Positions 48,977-60,262 of a stretch of DNA of 64,000 nucleotides are shown in pieces. Below the pieces are notes generated by a model, which saw only the letters and a list, made by a program, of their open reading frames with translations, did no database searches and was not told the DNA's origin. The stretch comes from Anodontia alba (Eukaryota > Mollusca > Bivalvia > Lucinida > Lucinidae): NCBI GenBank assembly GCA_964016985.1, contig OZ024830.1:57024104-57088103 (forward strand). The letters run 5' to 3'. How positions within the stretch are numbered: the first letter of the stretch is position 1; each line of letters starts with the position of its first letter. A program made the position numbers and the translations under genes.

Positions 48977-49336
48977 TACCGTAATCAACCTAATTACCGC
49001 ACATGCTCCTATAAGCGCACAGTCAAGCAATTTAGTAATCTGTAGATTACAGCCAGTGTACTTTTATCTACTTCTTTAAAAATCATATGTTGTTGGTACG
49101 CATTTGAATTGCCTCAACAAGTTGAGGCAATTCAAATGAGTACCAATAACATATTGTTTTTAAGAAGAAAATCAGAAAAAAATATTGCATAAGTATCATT
49201 AAATACGCCCCTCATGAAGTTCTCTGCTGATCTTTCTTTGAGTGTACCAGTATTAGCAGGCTGTTTTACTACAAGTTTTTCTAGTAATTTTGAAAAAATG
49301 TTAAGTGCACAGTGCGGTAATTAGAGCGAATATGGT
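48977..49336. mobile_element. Family M MITE
   Basis: ACCGTAATCAACCTAATTAC and GTAATTAGAGCGAATATGGT inverted ends. Core GCATTTGAATTGCCTCAAC / GTTGAGGCAATTCAAATG. Confidence 0.82.
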
Positions 49337-49734
49337 ATTTGCTTGAAAATATGTTTTAGTGATGTGTGTGTTAAGGATTTATTCTGAACACTATTTAGGG
49401 CATGATTTTGCATTTTAATTTTTAACCAATTCAAAAATGGGCCCAAATCCCCTTCCATCCTTGGCTTCTCCCCTAGCCTAAGTACATGTATAATTTGTCT
49501 ATTAAGGCAAAGCAACACATATGATCATTCATCACAAAAGATGGTACAAAATCAACTTTGCAATTAAACCCGCCTAATATAATTCTGAAATGACAAATTA
49601 TGGCACTTTTTTAAACCATTTTTTGTTTTGAATGTGTCATTGCTTTACTAAGCCAGCAGTTTTAATGAGCTGGACTATACAATCTAAAAATTGTCATATC
49701 TATTTATAGCTTTGTACCTATTGATTGTATTATA

Positions 49735-51377
49735 TACTGAAAGGAAAAAGAACCGCAGGGTAAATTTTATTCCTAATTTTCATTCAAGTTTGAAAAAGTT
49801 TGTTAAATATTTTACTATGATTACAAAACGGTACATGTATGGAACAAAAGTTCCAAATTTCATTGGTTTGTGATCAACAAGTCTCGAGTTATTGAAGTTC
49901 ATTGGTAGCTACCCCCCAAATCTTGAAATCAAAATCAAACTGAAAATCAATATCGGGTGTGCCCCCGCCCCCCCCCTCCGCACCCCCCCCCCCCTCTTGC
50001 TGCCGTTGCTGCCCTAATTCTCCTTTGGATAGAGTTAACCAAAGCATTGACAGTTCGCATCGGGATGTTATTCCATTCATCGATCAACGCATTCCTTAGT
50101 TGTGCGAGAGATGCGGGGGGATTTCGGCGCTTCCTTACCCTTCTGTCCAGCTCATCCCACATGTGCTCTATTGGGGTCAAATCTGGACTGTACGATGGCC
50201 ATGCTAGTGGTGCGATGTTATTGTTTGCCAGGAAATCCTGACAAACTCGGGCAACATGTGGTCGGGCATTGTCCTGCTGCAGAATCAGATTACGTTGTTG
50301 CACAAGCGGGACTGCAACAGGACGCAAGATCTCATCCCTATACCTTACTGCGGTCATATTGCCCGCAACAATAATCAACTGTGATTTTATCCCGTGAGCA
50401 ATGCCTCCCCAGACCATAACGGAGCCACCCCCAAACCGATCCCGTTCGACAACACAGGCGTCGGCAAAGCGTTCTCCGTGACGTCGGTACACACGACATC
50501 GACCATCTGCATGATAGAGAGTGAACCTAGACTCGTCCGTAAAAAGAACTCGTCTCCACTGCCTCATCGGAAATAGCCTGGGCGCATGCGCCGTCAACCA
50601 CGCCATACGACGCAACCTACGTGCCTGGGTCAGAGGCAGACCAACGTATGGACGACGAGCTCGAAGACCAATCTCACGCAATCGACTTCCAACAGTCTTC
50701 GGAGACATTTGTCGATTATGCGTACCTACTGTATTAAGGGCAGTTTTGGTAGCAGTGAGATGACGATTCCGCAAATGTGCCAGACGGATTGTCCTGTCTT
50801 GACGTCACGACGTCACGCGTGGACGCCCAGACCGCGGTCGGTCTGCTTAATGCCCTGTCTCCCTTAAACGTCTAACAAGACGTTCAATTGTTGAGACGTT
50901 AACGCCAAAATAATTGGCAACTTGCTGTTGCCTCTGACCCTGCATCAGCAACGCAATTGCCCTACCCCTCTGAACATCAGTCAATCGTACCATGATTGAA
51001 AAAAAATTCAAAGTAGCGTAAAAATGAAAAGAAAAATCGGTAAAAGAATCGAAGAGCGTTGTGTATCGTTGAAGTGTACCAAATGGTGTGAGGAAATCTT
51101 GTGCTGAAGGTTTAAACATGCTTGTTTTGCACGAAATTTTGGCTTTCCGTATTGTCCGATATTGATTTTCAGTTTGATTTTGATTTCAAGATTTGGTGGG
51201 TAGCTACCAATGAACTTCAATAACTCGAGACTTGTTGATCACAAACCAATGAAATTTGGAACTTTTGTTCCATACATGTACCGTTTTGTAATCATAGTAA
51301 AATATTTAACAAATTTTTTCAAACTTGAATGAAATTTAGGAATAAAATTTACCCTGCGTTTCTTTTTCCTTTCAGTA
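49735..51377 (-). mobile_element. Tc1-like DNA transposon with 222-bp terminal inverted repeats
   Basis: Terminal inverted repeats 49735-49956 and 51156-51377 begin TACTGAAAGGAAAAAG and differ at only four positions (about 98% identical). TA flanks both ends, as expected for Tc1/mariner. It encloses a single-frame transposase with two nonsense codons. Low TIR divergence implies a recent insertion. Confidence 0.93.
49947..50993 (-). pseudogene. Tc1 (DD34E) transposase, two in-frame stops
   Basis: This is a cut-and-paste transposase of the Tc1/mariner superfamily. From ATG 50993 it reads MVRLTDVQRGRAIALL (helix-turn-helix start), then DRPRSGRPRV (linker, GRPR-like), then the catalytic core. 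Core motifs are VLFTDESRF (first Asp), GGSVMVWGGI, ILQQDNARPH (second Asp) and SPDLTPIEHMWDELDRR (Glu). There are 34 residues between the second Asp and the Glu. A TAA after RETGH and a TGA after RPRVTS interrupt the one frame; there is no frameshift. The Gly-rich C-terminus comes from a G tract beside the TIR. Length, about 346 residues, is normal for the family. This copy is not expected to make full-length protein. Confidence 0.93.
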
Positions 51378-51503
51378 TATATTGACAACAATACCCTTAT
51401 TGAACATATTGAACTATAAACAATTAAGCATGAAAACTCAATATTGTTGGGGGAGAGAGAATGCAACAAAATGTTTTTTTTTTTTGTGGAGAAATCAATG
51501 TTT

Positions 51504-51834
51504 GTTTGTTTGATTTGGGCTTAACGTCGCTTTCAACCTTTTTCAGTCATATCACGACGGTGTCTGGATGTGGCAGGGAGCTCAATGCTCACTTTTAGAG
51601 TGCTGCCTCACTGAAATATCACGCCCCAGACACTTTGACATGATATTCCACCCAGTCACATTATACTGATACTGAGCTGACCAGTTCTAGCTCTACTTTC
51701 TTAATGCTGAGCGCCAAGCGAAAGAGCAGCTAGTACCATTTTTAAAGTCTTTGGTATGACCCGGCAGGGGATCGAACCCGCAACCTCCCGGTCACAAAGC
51801 GGACGCTCTACCACTGAGCCACTGTGCCGGTCTA
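51504..51834 (-). mobile_element. SINE B, full length, with 16-bp target duplication
   Basis: The minus-strand head GGCACAGTGGCTCAGTGGTA...GGGTTCGATCCCC has A- and B-box sequences of a tRNA. The body ends in GTTAAGCCCAAATCAAAC. GGAGAAATCAATGTTT at 51488-51503 and 51835-51850 is a perfect duplication. Reference copy and probably recent. Confidence 0.94.
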
Positions 51835-52014
51835 GGAGAAATCAATGTTTTATGGTTAAAAACAAAAAGCTGTCCAATGTGAAGCTGTTTAAAAATAGAA
51901 CCTCAAGACTCTTAATGCACTTCGGGTTAAAAATTTTAGCACTTAGCAGACTACATATAGAAAGATTTTTCTTATACTTCCCAGTCTCTAGCTTCAATAG
52001 TTTTTGAGATATTT

Positions 52015-52918
52015 TGCTGACAAGATTCCATCCATATTTCTTCAAAGGGCCATAACTCAGAAAAGGGGCATAATCCTGATGGGAAAAAAATACCAGTCAG
52101 CTAATTCTTCATGAGGAATCCATATATCCAAATTTCAAAACCCCAGCATGCACAGTTCAAAACTTATGCTATGTATCAAAAACTGTGCAATGTAAAAATG
52201 CCCAGTTATAAAGGGCCATAACTCATGAAGTAATTTTTAGAATTTATTCAAAAGTTAATCAGGCCATCTACTCAACAATATCAATCTATTCACCAGATTT
52301 CAAGGCTCTAGATTCAAAAGCTTTTGAGATATTTGGCTGACAACATTTCATCCATATTTTTTCAAAGGGCCATAACTCAGGAAAGGGGCATAATCCTGAT
52401 AAGAAAAAAAAATACTAGTCAGCTATTTTTTCATGAGGAATCCATATATGAAATTTCAAAACCCTAGCATGCACAGTTCAAAACTTATGCTATGCATCAT
52501 AAAGTGTGCAATGTAAAAATGCCCAAAGTTATAAAGGGCCATTACTCATGAAGAATTTTCAGAATTTATTCAAAAGTTAATCAGGTAATCTACTCATCAA
52601 TACCAATCTATTCCCCAGGTTTCAAGGCTCTAGCTTCAAACAGCTTTTGAGATATTTTGCTGACAAGATTTCATCTATATTTTTTCAAAGGGCCATAACT
52701 CAGGAAAGGGGCATAGTCTTGATGGGAAACAAAATACGTGTCAACTATTTTTTCATGAAGAATCCATATATGAAATTTCAAAACCCTAGCATGCATGGTT
52801 CAGAAGTTATGCTATGCATCAAAAAGCATAACGGATGGACGCACGATGGACTGACGCATGCACAAACGTCCCAGAAGCAATATGCCCCTCCAACTTCTTC
52901 GAAGTTGGGGGCATAATG
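52015..52918. repeat. Tandem array of ~320-bp GGGCCATAACTC units with terminal hairpin
   Basis: GGGCCATAACTCAG-type motifs at 52045, 52365 and 52685 alternate with TAAAGGGCCAT(A/T)ACTCATG at 52213 and 52535, so the 320-bp unit is a dimer. The end carries GGATGGACGCACGATGGAC and a near-perfect hairpin TATGCCCCTCCAACTTC / GAAGTTGGGGGCATA (52881-52915). Related in design to 18030-19110. Confidence 0.9.
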
Positions 52919-53054
52919 AGGGCACATGTGGTCAAGAGCAAAAAAAAGTGCCAACTCATGCTGAAAGCCCTCCTCTTTCTACTCACAGTTTGTCAGTCTA
53001 AGACTTATTTTTGAGGCCAAAGTTTGAGTTCAAGGAATATTATGTGCATAGTTC

Positions 53055-53228
53055 CAGTCACATAATATTTTCTCTTCTCCACAAAAACATATGATGTGGG
53101 TATTTGTTAGAAGTGCCTTGACAATGTGCTTTTAATGAGTACCCACAGCATAGGGGTTTTTTTTAGGAGAAATAAGAAAAATAAGATACTATTCAGCTGA
53201 AAAATGTGGCTTACCTAGAGGTATGTAT
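53055..53228. mobile_element. Family A hairpin
   Basis: GATGTGGGTATTTGTTAGAAG / CTTTTAATGAGTACCCAC arms; GTGGCTTACCTAGAGGTATG end. 53229-54339 beyond is single-copy-looking DNA with a C-rich run at 54010-54026. Confidence 0.75.
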
Positions 53229-54339
53229 GAGGGTCAGAATCCAGCCTGATGCTACAATGGAAGCCTATAGAAGAGTAGTTATAGGTTATGGGTTCCTTAG
53301 CATCTAGCTTCTACAAGTATAAAAACTGATTATGGGAACATGCAGAACTATATATTTGTTCCACAGTGTGTCCATCAAAGGCGTCATAACTGTATAACTA
53401 CTGGTCACTTTGGTCAAGTAGCATAATTCACAAACATTAATTGCTAGCATTCTGGTAGCATTTGCAAGTCCGTTGTGCCGCAGTCCTCTGCAAATTCTAC
53501 CTATGATGATGCCGGGTTTGATGGAACTGAGTTTTTAAAGGTGATACATACCAAAATGCTGCACACTCCAACTACATTGTATGGATGCAATAATATTTTG
53601 TACACATGAAGGCTATACCTGAGGGTACATGTACTTCTATATTGGTACGCCCAACAATCAGTTTCTGATTATTACTGGGAGGATGGGGTTTATTTATTGA
53701 CTACAGATTTTTGTCCTAAAATTTTAGTGACTACTTATTTTTGTGATGTAGAATTTAATGATTAAGCCAAAAAAAAACATCCAAAATTTACAGATTATTG
53801 TGAAAATTAATAGCTTTATCTATTACTGATATAAAAGGGTTAAAATTTTAATGATAAGCGATTTTTGGTACCCGCATACCCCTCCCAGACCCTCAAACCT
53901 TGTTACCTTAGAAGAGTCCCAGTGATGCAACAATAAAATAACACTGCAGTGTTATGGCAAAATGTGCATACTTAATCTGTTGTTACTGCAGTAAAAAAAT
54001 CTGCACCCCGCCCCCCCCCCCCCCCCGGACACACACACAATCATTCACCCAACCAAAGAAACCTTGCAGTGCATAAATATTGAACCACAACGAAACAAAA
54101 GAAAGAGAGTTAACGCTTTTTAGGCTCTTCAAGAGCAGCACCTTTGCGATTTTTTTTTCGGTTGCCTACCCGGCATAGGCCGGCAAATTGTCTGTGCCTC
54201 AAAATCTGTCTTCATTTGTTTCATTATCTTTAATGTCACACTCAGTAAGTAATACAGAATCAAAGCTGAAACTGCAAGAAATCAATATACGAAATACGCT
54301 TTCAATATAGAGCATAATTATCTTCAAATAACAGAAAAT

Positions 54340-54660
54340 TTCAACATACCCGGAAGAATTCTTCACAAAAATGTCGGCACAACAGGCTTCAGCAAGCAGG
54401 TGGGTGTGACGTCAGTAACCCTCTCATTGATCGATAAAACACGCCCACATTTAGATATTTTTTTAGATATGAACGCAACAGGGATTGTTCATTAAGTAAT
54501 TTTAACTGAGAAAGTTCGTTTTACAAATTTATGAAACGCACATGCCTGCACGTTATCCCCGCGAATGTAAACATACATGGTGATGGATGTTGACAGACTT
54601 TCTGGAAAAAAAAAATAAAATTCTGCAATGGCAATGTTTGTTTTAGATGAAAGGTGAGCT
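54340..54660. promoter_or_regulatory. Candidate bidirectional promoter / first exons
   Basis: A palindromic CRE (TGACGTCA, 54407-54414) and a CACGCCCAC box (54440-54448) lie between two outward donor-like sites. On the minus strand CTTCCGG|GTATGTTG (about 54350) could end a noncoding first exon of MVP. On the plus strand GCAATGGCAATGTTTG (54627) opens MAMFVLDER and ends AAAG|GTGAGC (54652). The region lacks MITEs. Which genes use it is inference; the MVP link would need a 20-kb first intron. Confidence 0.35.
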
Positions 54661-55360
54661 TTTTTGCTTTTTTTTATGTATACCCAATATAGAGACCGTG
54701 AATTATTAAGTTCGCCGAAAGTAGTAATAGTATCTATACATTGTGCAGATGATAAAATTATCTGGGGAAGGGATTAAGCAAGGTAACCACAGCTTGAAAA
54801 AAAAAAAAAAAAGTGCGTTTAGGTATAGCATATTCTATCTGAAGGCTACCGTGGTACGTTAAAAGAACGTACCGTGGTACGTTAAAAGATGGTATCAACG
54901 TCGATATTTAGAGCACACTGTTTCTATGTTTCACAACCTTTGTATAATAATGTGTACCAAGCTGTCCATCAAGCACGCTCCCCGCGTTCTATCATTATTA
55001 GTATGCTCCAACACCCGTCCCTGGAATTACGTTTAGCCGGTGCATGGTGATTGCGCCCTACTGTCCATAGGATGCATTGCTCTGTTAGTGGACATTTTTA
55101 GTGTTTTAGTGTTGTTTTACAGATACTCGTACATCGCCAGCCGAAACCCGTAAACCTCCAGGAAAAGTGATGCAGTCATAGGGGCGAGGACAGGATGGTA
55201 GTTGGTGCTGTCATTTCACTGCTGCATAGGCTCATAAGCGGCAAAATGTCATCCAAAAATACCAAACTTTCTCTTGGAGCCCACAAAATATCAAGTAAAG
55301 TTACGACCCCAAAAAGTATAAACAAAAGTTAGACCCCTCCCCCGTACCACACCCACACAC

Positions 55361-55391
<31 letters not shown>
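55361..55391. repeat. (CAA)n microsatellite
   Basis: About ten CAA units. The surrounding 54670-55360 shows a 19-bp direct repeat (ACCGTGGTACGTTAAAAGA, 54850-54895) and no gene. Confidence 0.95.
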
Positions 55392-55498
55392 ACAAAAAAA
55401 AAAACAACTTTTAACTCCAAAAGGCAGGGTCTGTACACATAATTGCAAGAACACAGCAACTGTCTTGCTGATTCCAGAAAACAACAGCTGCTTGACCA

Positions 55499-55502
<4 letters not shown>

Positions 55503-55541
<39 letters not shown>
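55503..55541. repeat. (CT)n microsatellite
   Basis: About 19 CT units. Open frames across it on both strands are low-complexity artefacts. Confidence 0.97.
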
Positions 55542-55544
<3 letters not shown>

Positions 55545-55794
55545 CCTCCACCTGTCCCTCCATCCATCAACCCCACAAACGCAAATGTACTCATACTAAC
55601 ATCTCAGGAGAGTGATATGGAGCGGTAATTATTTACTTATTTACACACAAATTGGGTCAGTTTTAGATGTGCAGGAAATTTCGACCGATCCTCACTTTAT
55701 ATAGCGCAAAACTGGAAAATCCCATCACATTCGCATTTGATCATGATATTAGAAAGCGTCATTTCTAGCTTTACAACTAATTTGCGTCAGAAAT

Positions 55795-55900
55795 CTCAGT
55801 TCTGACGCATTTAGAATAAATCATAACATTTTATACATGGTATATGAAATCTATAAAAAGTTATGATTTATTCTAAATATACTGAGAAGCGGCTCTTTTT
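55795..55900. repeat. Inverted repeat AGAATAAATCATAAC
   Basis: TTTAGAATAAATCATAACAT pairs with GTTATGATTTATTCTAAAT around a 40-base spacer. Possible MITE remnant. Confidence 0.6.
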
Positions 55901-56157
55901 GTGTTGTCATGTGAGTACAAGTATCAGCTTTTGAAAGTCAATAGAATACACATGGCGATAAGCAGTCCTGCTGTAACGGGGTTGGTGGCTCGACTTATTT
56001 TGACAACAAGCCGAGCTAGCATTCTGCTTAAATTTACACTGGGCCGTTATGGGTCCGACAGGATTCCTGTCAGGCCGGTAACGGTCCGATATAGACTTAC
56101 GTACAGTAAAAGTTACTTCTCTTGCACACTGAATGTGTAGATTTATCGAGTAGCCTA

Positions 56158-56257
56158 CCCAGCAAACACACAACGTCGCAATAACGTCATTTCAACGTCG
56201 CAACAACTTCACGACGTTGCAGCGACGTTGAAACGACTTTATGTGTTTGCTGGGCTA
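56158..56257. mobile_element. Short hairpin MITE with CCCAGCAAACACA ends
   Basis: CCCAGCAAACACACAACGTC and TTATGTGTTTGCTGGG are inverted; the interior repeats AACGTCG (CAACGTCGCAA, TTCAACGTCGCAA, ACGACGTTG). Confidence 0.85.
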
Positions 56258-56616
56258 CTGATTGACGATATCGGAAACCGTATGAATGCATTATAGTTTA
56301 GTTTAGCCGTTTGAATGCATTAAACTATAGTTTTGTTTTCTTCAGAAGCCCCAGAAGAGAAATAGACAGCCTTTCGTGATGGAGTGAATTAAAATCGAAA
56401 CCTAACCAGTTGCTTATAAAGAATTCTAAAGGTAAATGACTTAACAGCCCGCAGACGCTATGGGTGGTTTGATGAGAATAACAAAGAAATCCGGGAGCTC
56501 TAGTGAAACGACACCGCCAAAAAAAAAAATGCATTATTTAGGGACATCATTTTTTACCTGCATGGCAGGGTGAGGGTCGGGGAGGAACATACAATGACCA
56601 AACTGAACATTAATCA

Positions 56617-56621
56617 TGTGA

Positions 56622-56720
<99 letters not shown>
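56617..56720. repeat. (TA)n microsatellite
   Basis: About 50 TA units with one C interruption at 56681. Confidence 0.98.
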
Positions 56721-56871
56721 CTGTACAGAGCAACAGATAAGGGTGGGTATTTGATGATAATTTAGAGGTAATTTCCATATTTCTCCAGAAAAAAAAAAAA
56801 CAACATATGTTGTGAGTATTTTTTATAATCGCGATAGATCACTCTTATCTAACAGAGAATATGACAGACAT

Positions 56872-56944
56872 CCGGCCTCGGTGGCTCAGTCGGATGCGCG
56901 TCCGACTGGTGATCAGGAGGTCCGGGAAGGCCTCACTGATTGTG
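56872..56944 (+). mobile_element. SINE A tRNA-like head only
   Basis: CCGGCCTCGGTGGCTCAGTC through GACTGGTGATCAGGAGGTCC; no body follows. Preceded by a decayed family A arm at 56750-56825. Not a functional tRNA gene: the B box and acceptor pairing are lost. Confidence 0.75.
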
Positions 56945-57160
56945 TCCTTAAGGGGAATGGGTACACTTTAAAAGGCGACAACTCTTTCAAAACGTTTTGG
57001 TCACTTTCTGAAAAGGGGTCTTGTCTAAAAGGCAAGAAGTTGCCCCCTGTTTGACCCCAGTTCAGAAATGACTTGGTGAGCAGGAAAGCAAACAAGAAGT
57101 CACAAAAGTTGTTTCCCTGGTGTTTAATCTACCATGTGTATCAAGTCCCGTTCATTAACC
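56945..57160. mobile_element. Family F MITE
   Basis: CTTAAGGGGAATGGGTACAC and CATGTGTATCAAGTCCC ends. It directly follows a SINE A head fragment at 56872-56944. Confidence 0.7.
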
Positions 57161-57194
57161 ATCTTCTGTAACTACCGCCTCAAATACGAGTGTA

Positions 57195-57404
57195 ATGTGG
57201 TATAAGATGAAATTTCAAGTCAGTGAAACGGAGAAACCATTTCAATTCCTTACAACTGCCAAGCCTCCCAGGTCAGATGGAATACCAGCAGGAATTCACA
57301 AAGCAGGAGGAAGACCAATTGCAGAGAATCTTAAAGAACTGTCTCACAGTGAGTGGAGAAAAAAAGAAAAATCTACCAAGAGTTCAAAGATACATAACTA
57401 GCCA
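57195..57404 (+). pseudogene. Decayed LINE reverse transcriptase fragment
   Basis: The frame includes TTAKPPRSDGIPAGIHKAGG followed by IAENLKELSHSEW. This matches the first fingers motif of LINE reverse transcriptases (KAPGxDGIPxEIYKxGG...L..L...W). Only about 65 codons survive and the catalytic YADD is absent. It lies in plus orientation, opposite to the intact LINE. Confidence 0.65.
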
Positions 57405-57439
57405 ATCAGGTACATCGCCATATTGGAAAACCAATACGA

Positions 57440-57640
57440 TACACATTTCAGCCTGTTTCGCGAGCGCACGCGGGCGCTCTGGCGAGTGCTCGCGTTCAAA
57501 ATCGCTCGACGAGCGCTCGTATTGTTGAACGCACCTCTGATATTAGTGCTGATTAGCATTCACATATGCAGGAATTCTCGTACTACAGGTACTAATCCGC
57601 ACCAATCGGTCCACTTTGTGACGTCACAGCCTGTCGCTAG
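57440..57640. promoter_or_regulatory. CpG-rich islet with CRE, role unknown
   Basis: GCGAGCGCACGCGGGCGCTC and CGCTCGACGAGCGCTCG are dense in CpG inside AT-rich DNA. CCAATCGG (57602) and the palindrome TGTGACGTCACA (57617-57628) follow. It could be a promoter or part of a repeat. Confidence 0.25.
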
Positions 57641-57699
57641 TTCTCAGACATGTAATAGTGTGGAAATGTATAGAATTTTATAGGAGCCCATCGTTTAAC

Positions 57700-58780
57700 T
57701 AATAAAATCATTAATTTTCAATAAAACAAGATATTATTATAACCTCGCAATAGATGGAAAAATGTATCTGCTTCAATTTGATACCAAATTTGTTGAAATA
57801 AAATAAATTTTAAAATGGGCCAGGTTGTAATGAATGCTACAAGGGTTTTTCCTTATTAAGTCTTTGTATTTTACAACAAAAATGAAAAATAGCCTTGATT
57901 CAATCGCCCAAAAGTCATATTTTTTAAAATTTCTCCGTTTGTTATAACCTCTCATTCGATAGATCTATTTAATATCTATAGTTAGGTAGTAAAATATTGA
58001 ATAGTTTATTTTATTAAAAATGGCCCACAGGTTGCAGAATAAAGCTATATTTGAAAAATGCGGAGCGAAAATGTGTAATAATTACACAGACGCAGGTCTT
58101 GTGTACACATGATACTATAGAATGAATTGTAAAAGAGGTTGTAAGAATTGGAAAATAAAAAAGAAATTGGTATCCATTGATAGTATTATAAAGATTATTT
58201 AGCTTCAAAAAGGAAAACAAAGATATATATTTATAATAATATAAACTTATTTATTTATTTTTTGTTTATGTCGAATTATGTTTTTATTCGGCAACTTATT
58301 GAAGCTTTAATGAAAATTTGATATAATAATTTTTGATCATAAGAAAACTACAAACTGCTTAATTACTTGTTTTTTGTTTGTTTAATAACGAAAACAAAAA
58401 TGCTTTGTCGGGATACAAGAAAAATACTTAAATGCGCGGCCACTCTTGCGATGTTTTCTTAATAACAATTATTGCTAATGAGTGCCAATTATGTCCTTAT
58501 CTTGACGAAAGAAACAACGAAATCACTTTTTACATAATTGACATACATGCTTATGCGCAATTTTAATTGCACAGACAGAATCAAATCCAACATTTGATCT
58601 TTTTGCATACACTAGCACTTTAATTGACACGATTTGCTCATTTTAGATTCCTGTACATAAATAAGGACGAAAGTACATTGTTCATAATCATGGCTTCATC
58701 TAAGTGCGTGCGTGTACAAAATAAATTTGACTATAAAAACTGAATGAGGGTAAGGTTCTCTCTCTCAAGCGTTTTTCTCT
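57700..58780. other. AT-rich stretch without recognised features
   Basis: Very AT-rich, with no open frame of substance and no hairpin MITE in contrast to the rest of the window. Short minus frames here lack motifs. Confidence 0.6.
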
Positions 58781-58784
58781 AAAT

Positions 58785-58920
58785 CTGTGACTAACACGAG
58801 TCTCTCCAAATAAAAGCAGCATTAAATATGACGTGCAACCATTGTAGTTCCAGATCAGCATGTGCATACATTTTTTCTCTGATAGAATGTGCAAGCTCTA
58901 TTCAACATGCGGTGTTAAAT
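58785..58920. repeat. Dispersed repeat, copy 1 (pair with 60150-60262)
   Basis: TAACACGAGTCTCTCCAAAT...CAGATCAGCATGTGCATACA...TATTCAACATGC. The second copy lacks 16 bases after AAAGCAGCA. Ends undefined. Confidence 0.75.
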
Positions 58921-59119
58921 ATGTATATCTAATAAATAATTTATAATATTTAAAAAAATACATTAAAACAAAATGATAATTGATATTATTTTCAGAAATA
59001 ATTATTGTAGTAATCTTTAACTGTAAATCATAATTCGGAAAATAAATAATCCTATGCTGGTCCTATTTTGTTTCATAAAATGGTTCTCTATCTAGGAAAT
59101 TAAAACATAATGATACTAA

Positions 59120-59122
59120 TGA

Positions 59123-59162
<40 letters not shown>

Positions 59163-59190
59163 TACTACTACTACTATTATTATTATGTTG
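59120..59190. repeat. (ATT)n microsatellite
   Basis: ATT units with ACT interruptions. Confidence 0.95.
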
Positions 59191-59384
59191 TACATCACAA
59201 TTCCGAAGAATAAATATTATTATGCTGGTCATATTCGAAATGTTTTATTTGTAAAATAGCCACATGGATAGTTTATACTATCGTACATGTGTATTTAGGG
59301 GTAAAATATTGCTATCGTATAAATCCTATTAGACACATTAAATTACTATCATACTGAAATTTGATCAAGTCGGTTTGGCTACCT

Positions 59385-59480
59385 GTTGACACAGCTTATA
59401 CCTGCTGTCTGAGTGGCAAACAGTGTAGACCTTGATAAGGTACTCTGTGATGTAATGTCTGATCAGGGTCACTGCCTTTT
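59385..59480. repeat. Family E hairpin fragment
   Basis: GCAAACAGTGTAGACCTTGA...GTCTGATCAGGGTCACTG; the right arm is degraded. A further E copy lies at 59930-60115. Confidence 0.6.
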
Positions 59481-59519
59481 GTTATGGTGTGTTTATCAGA
59501 ATACTGAGGTTAAATACTA

Positions 59520-59800
59520 CATCACGTAAACATGTCTATATAATTTTGACCCCATTAAACCCCACTTTTATATAGTAAAACTGGGGTTTACAAGGGTATA
59601 CATTATTTTTCTTATTTCTGCTCAAAACATAGATTGTGGATACTCGTTAGAACCGCCTCGCCGAGGCGGTTCTAACGAGTACCCACAATCTATGTTTTGA
59701 GCAGAAATATGAAAAATATCGGAGATTTTTGTCTGAAAATTTTCTGTGTTCTTGGAGATAAAATTTTCAATATATTTGAATAGGCGTGTTTTCGTAATGA
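59520..59800. mobile_element. Family J MITE
   Basis: CATCACGTAAACATGTCTAT and ATAGGCGTGTTTTCGTAATG ends. The tip CGTTAGAACCGCCTCG / CGAGGCGGTTCTAACG is perfect. Confidence 0.9.
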
Positions 59801-60149
59801 TAAACCACTTTCTCAGTCAGATTCAATAAATTGTTCACACCTTTTCAAACATTAGCCTAAAGGCAATTGTTTCAAAAACAAACCTGGGATACCAGATGAT
59901 TCGATTCTACTCTTTACAACACTTGCCCTATTTTTTTAACAAGGCCATAATAGAACCAACTGATTTGTCTAAACATTGCTGGGTAAGTGTAAAATAGTGT
60001 AGACCCTGAACACACAATGCGTAATGTGACATCTGATCTGGATCTACACTGTTGGCACAGACCTCTCTGTCTAAAAGGTAGGGTAGTAGTAGCAGTCATA
60101 ATCCAAGGAAAACGACATTTTATTCATATTTGCTAACTACCCAACACAG

Positions 60150-60262
60150 AAATAACACGAGTCTCTCCAAATAAAAGCAGCAACCATTGTAGTTCCAGAT
60201 CAGCATGTGCATACATTTTTCTCTAATAGATTGTGCAAGCTGTATTCAACATGCAGTATAGA
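60150..60262. repeat. Dispersed repeat, copy 2
   Basis: Matches 58785-58920 with one short deletion and few substitutions. It lies between E-type hairpin fragments at 59990-60060 and 60255-60320. Confidence 0.75.

Noticed and set aside
49691..49873. Small frame also present, nearly identical, at 51239-51469
   Set aside because: It lies in the Tc1 terminal inverted repeats, which explains the duplication.
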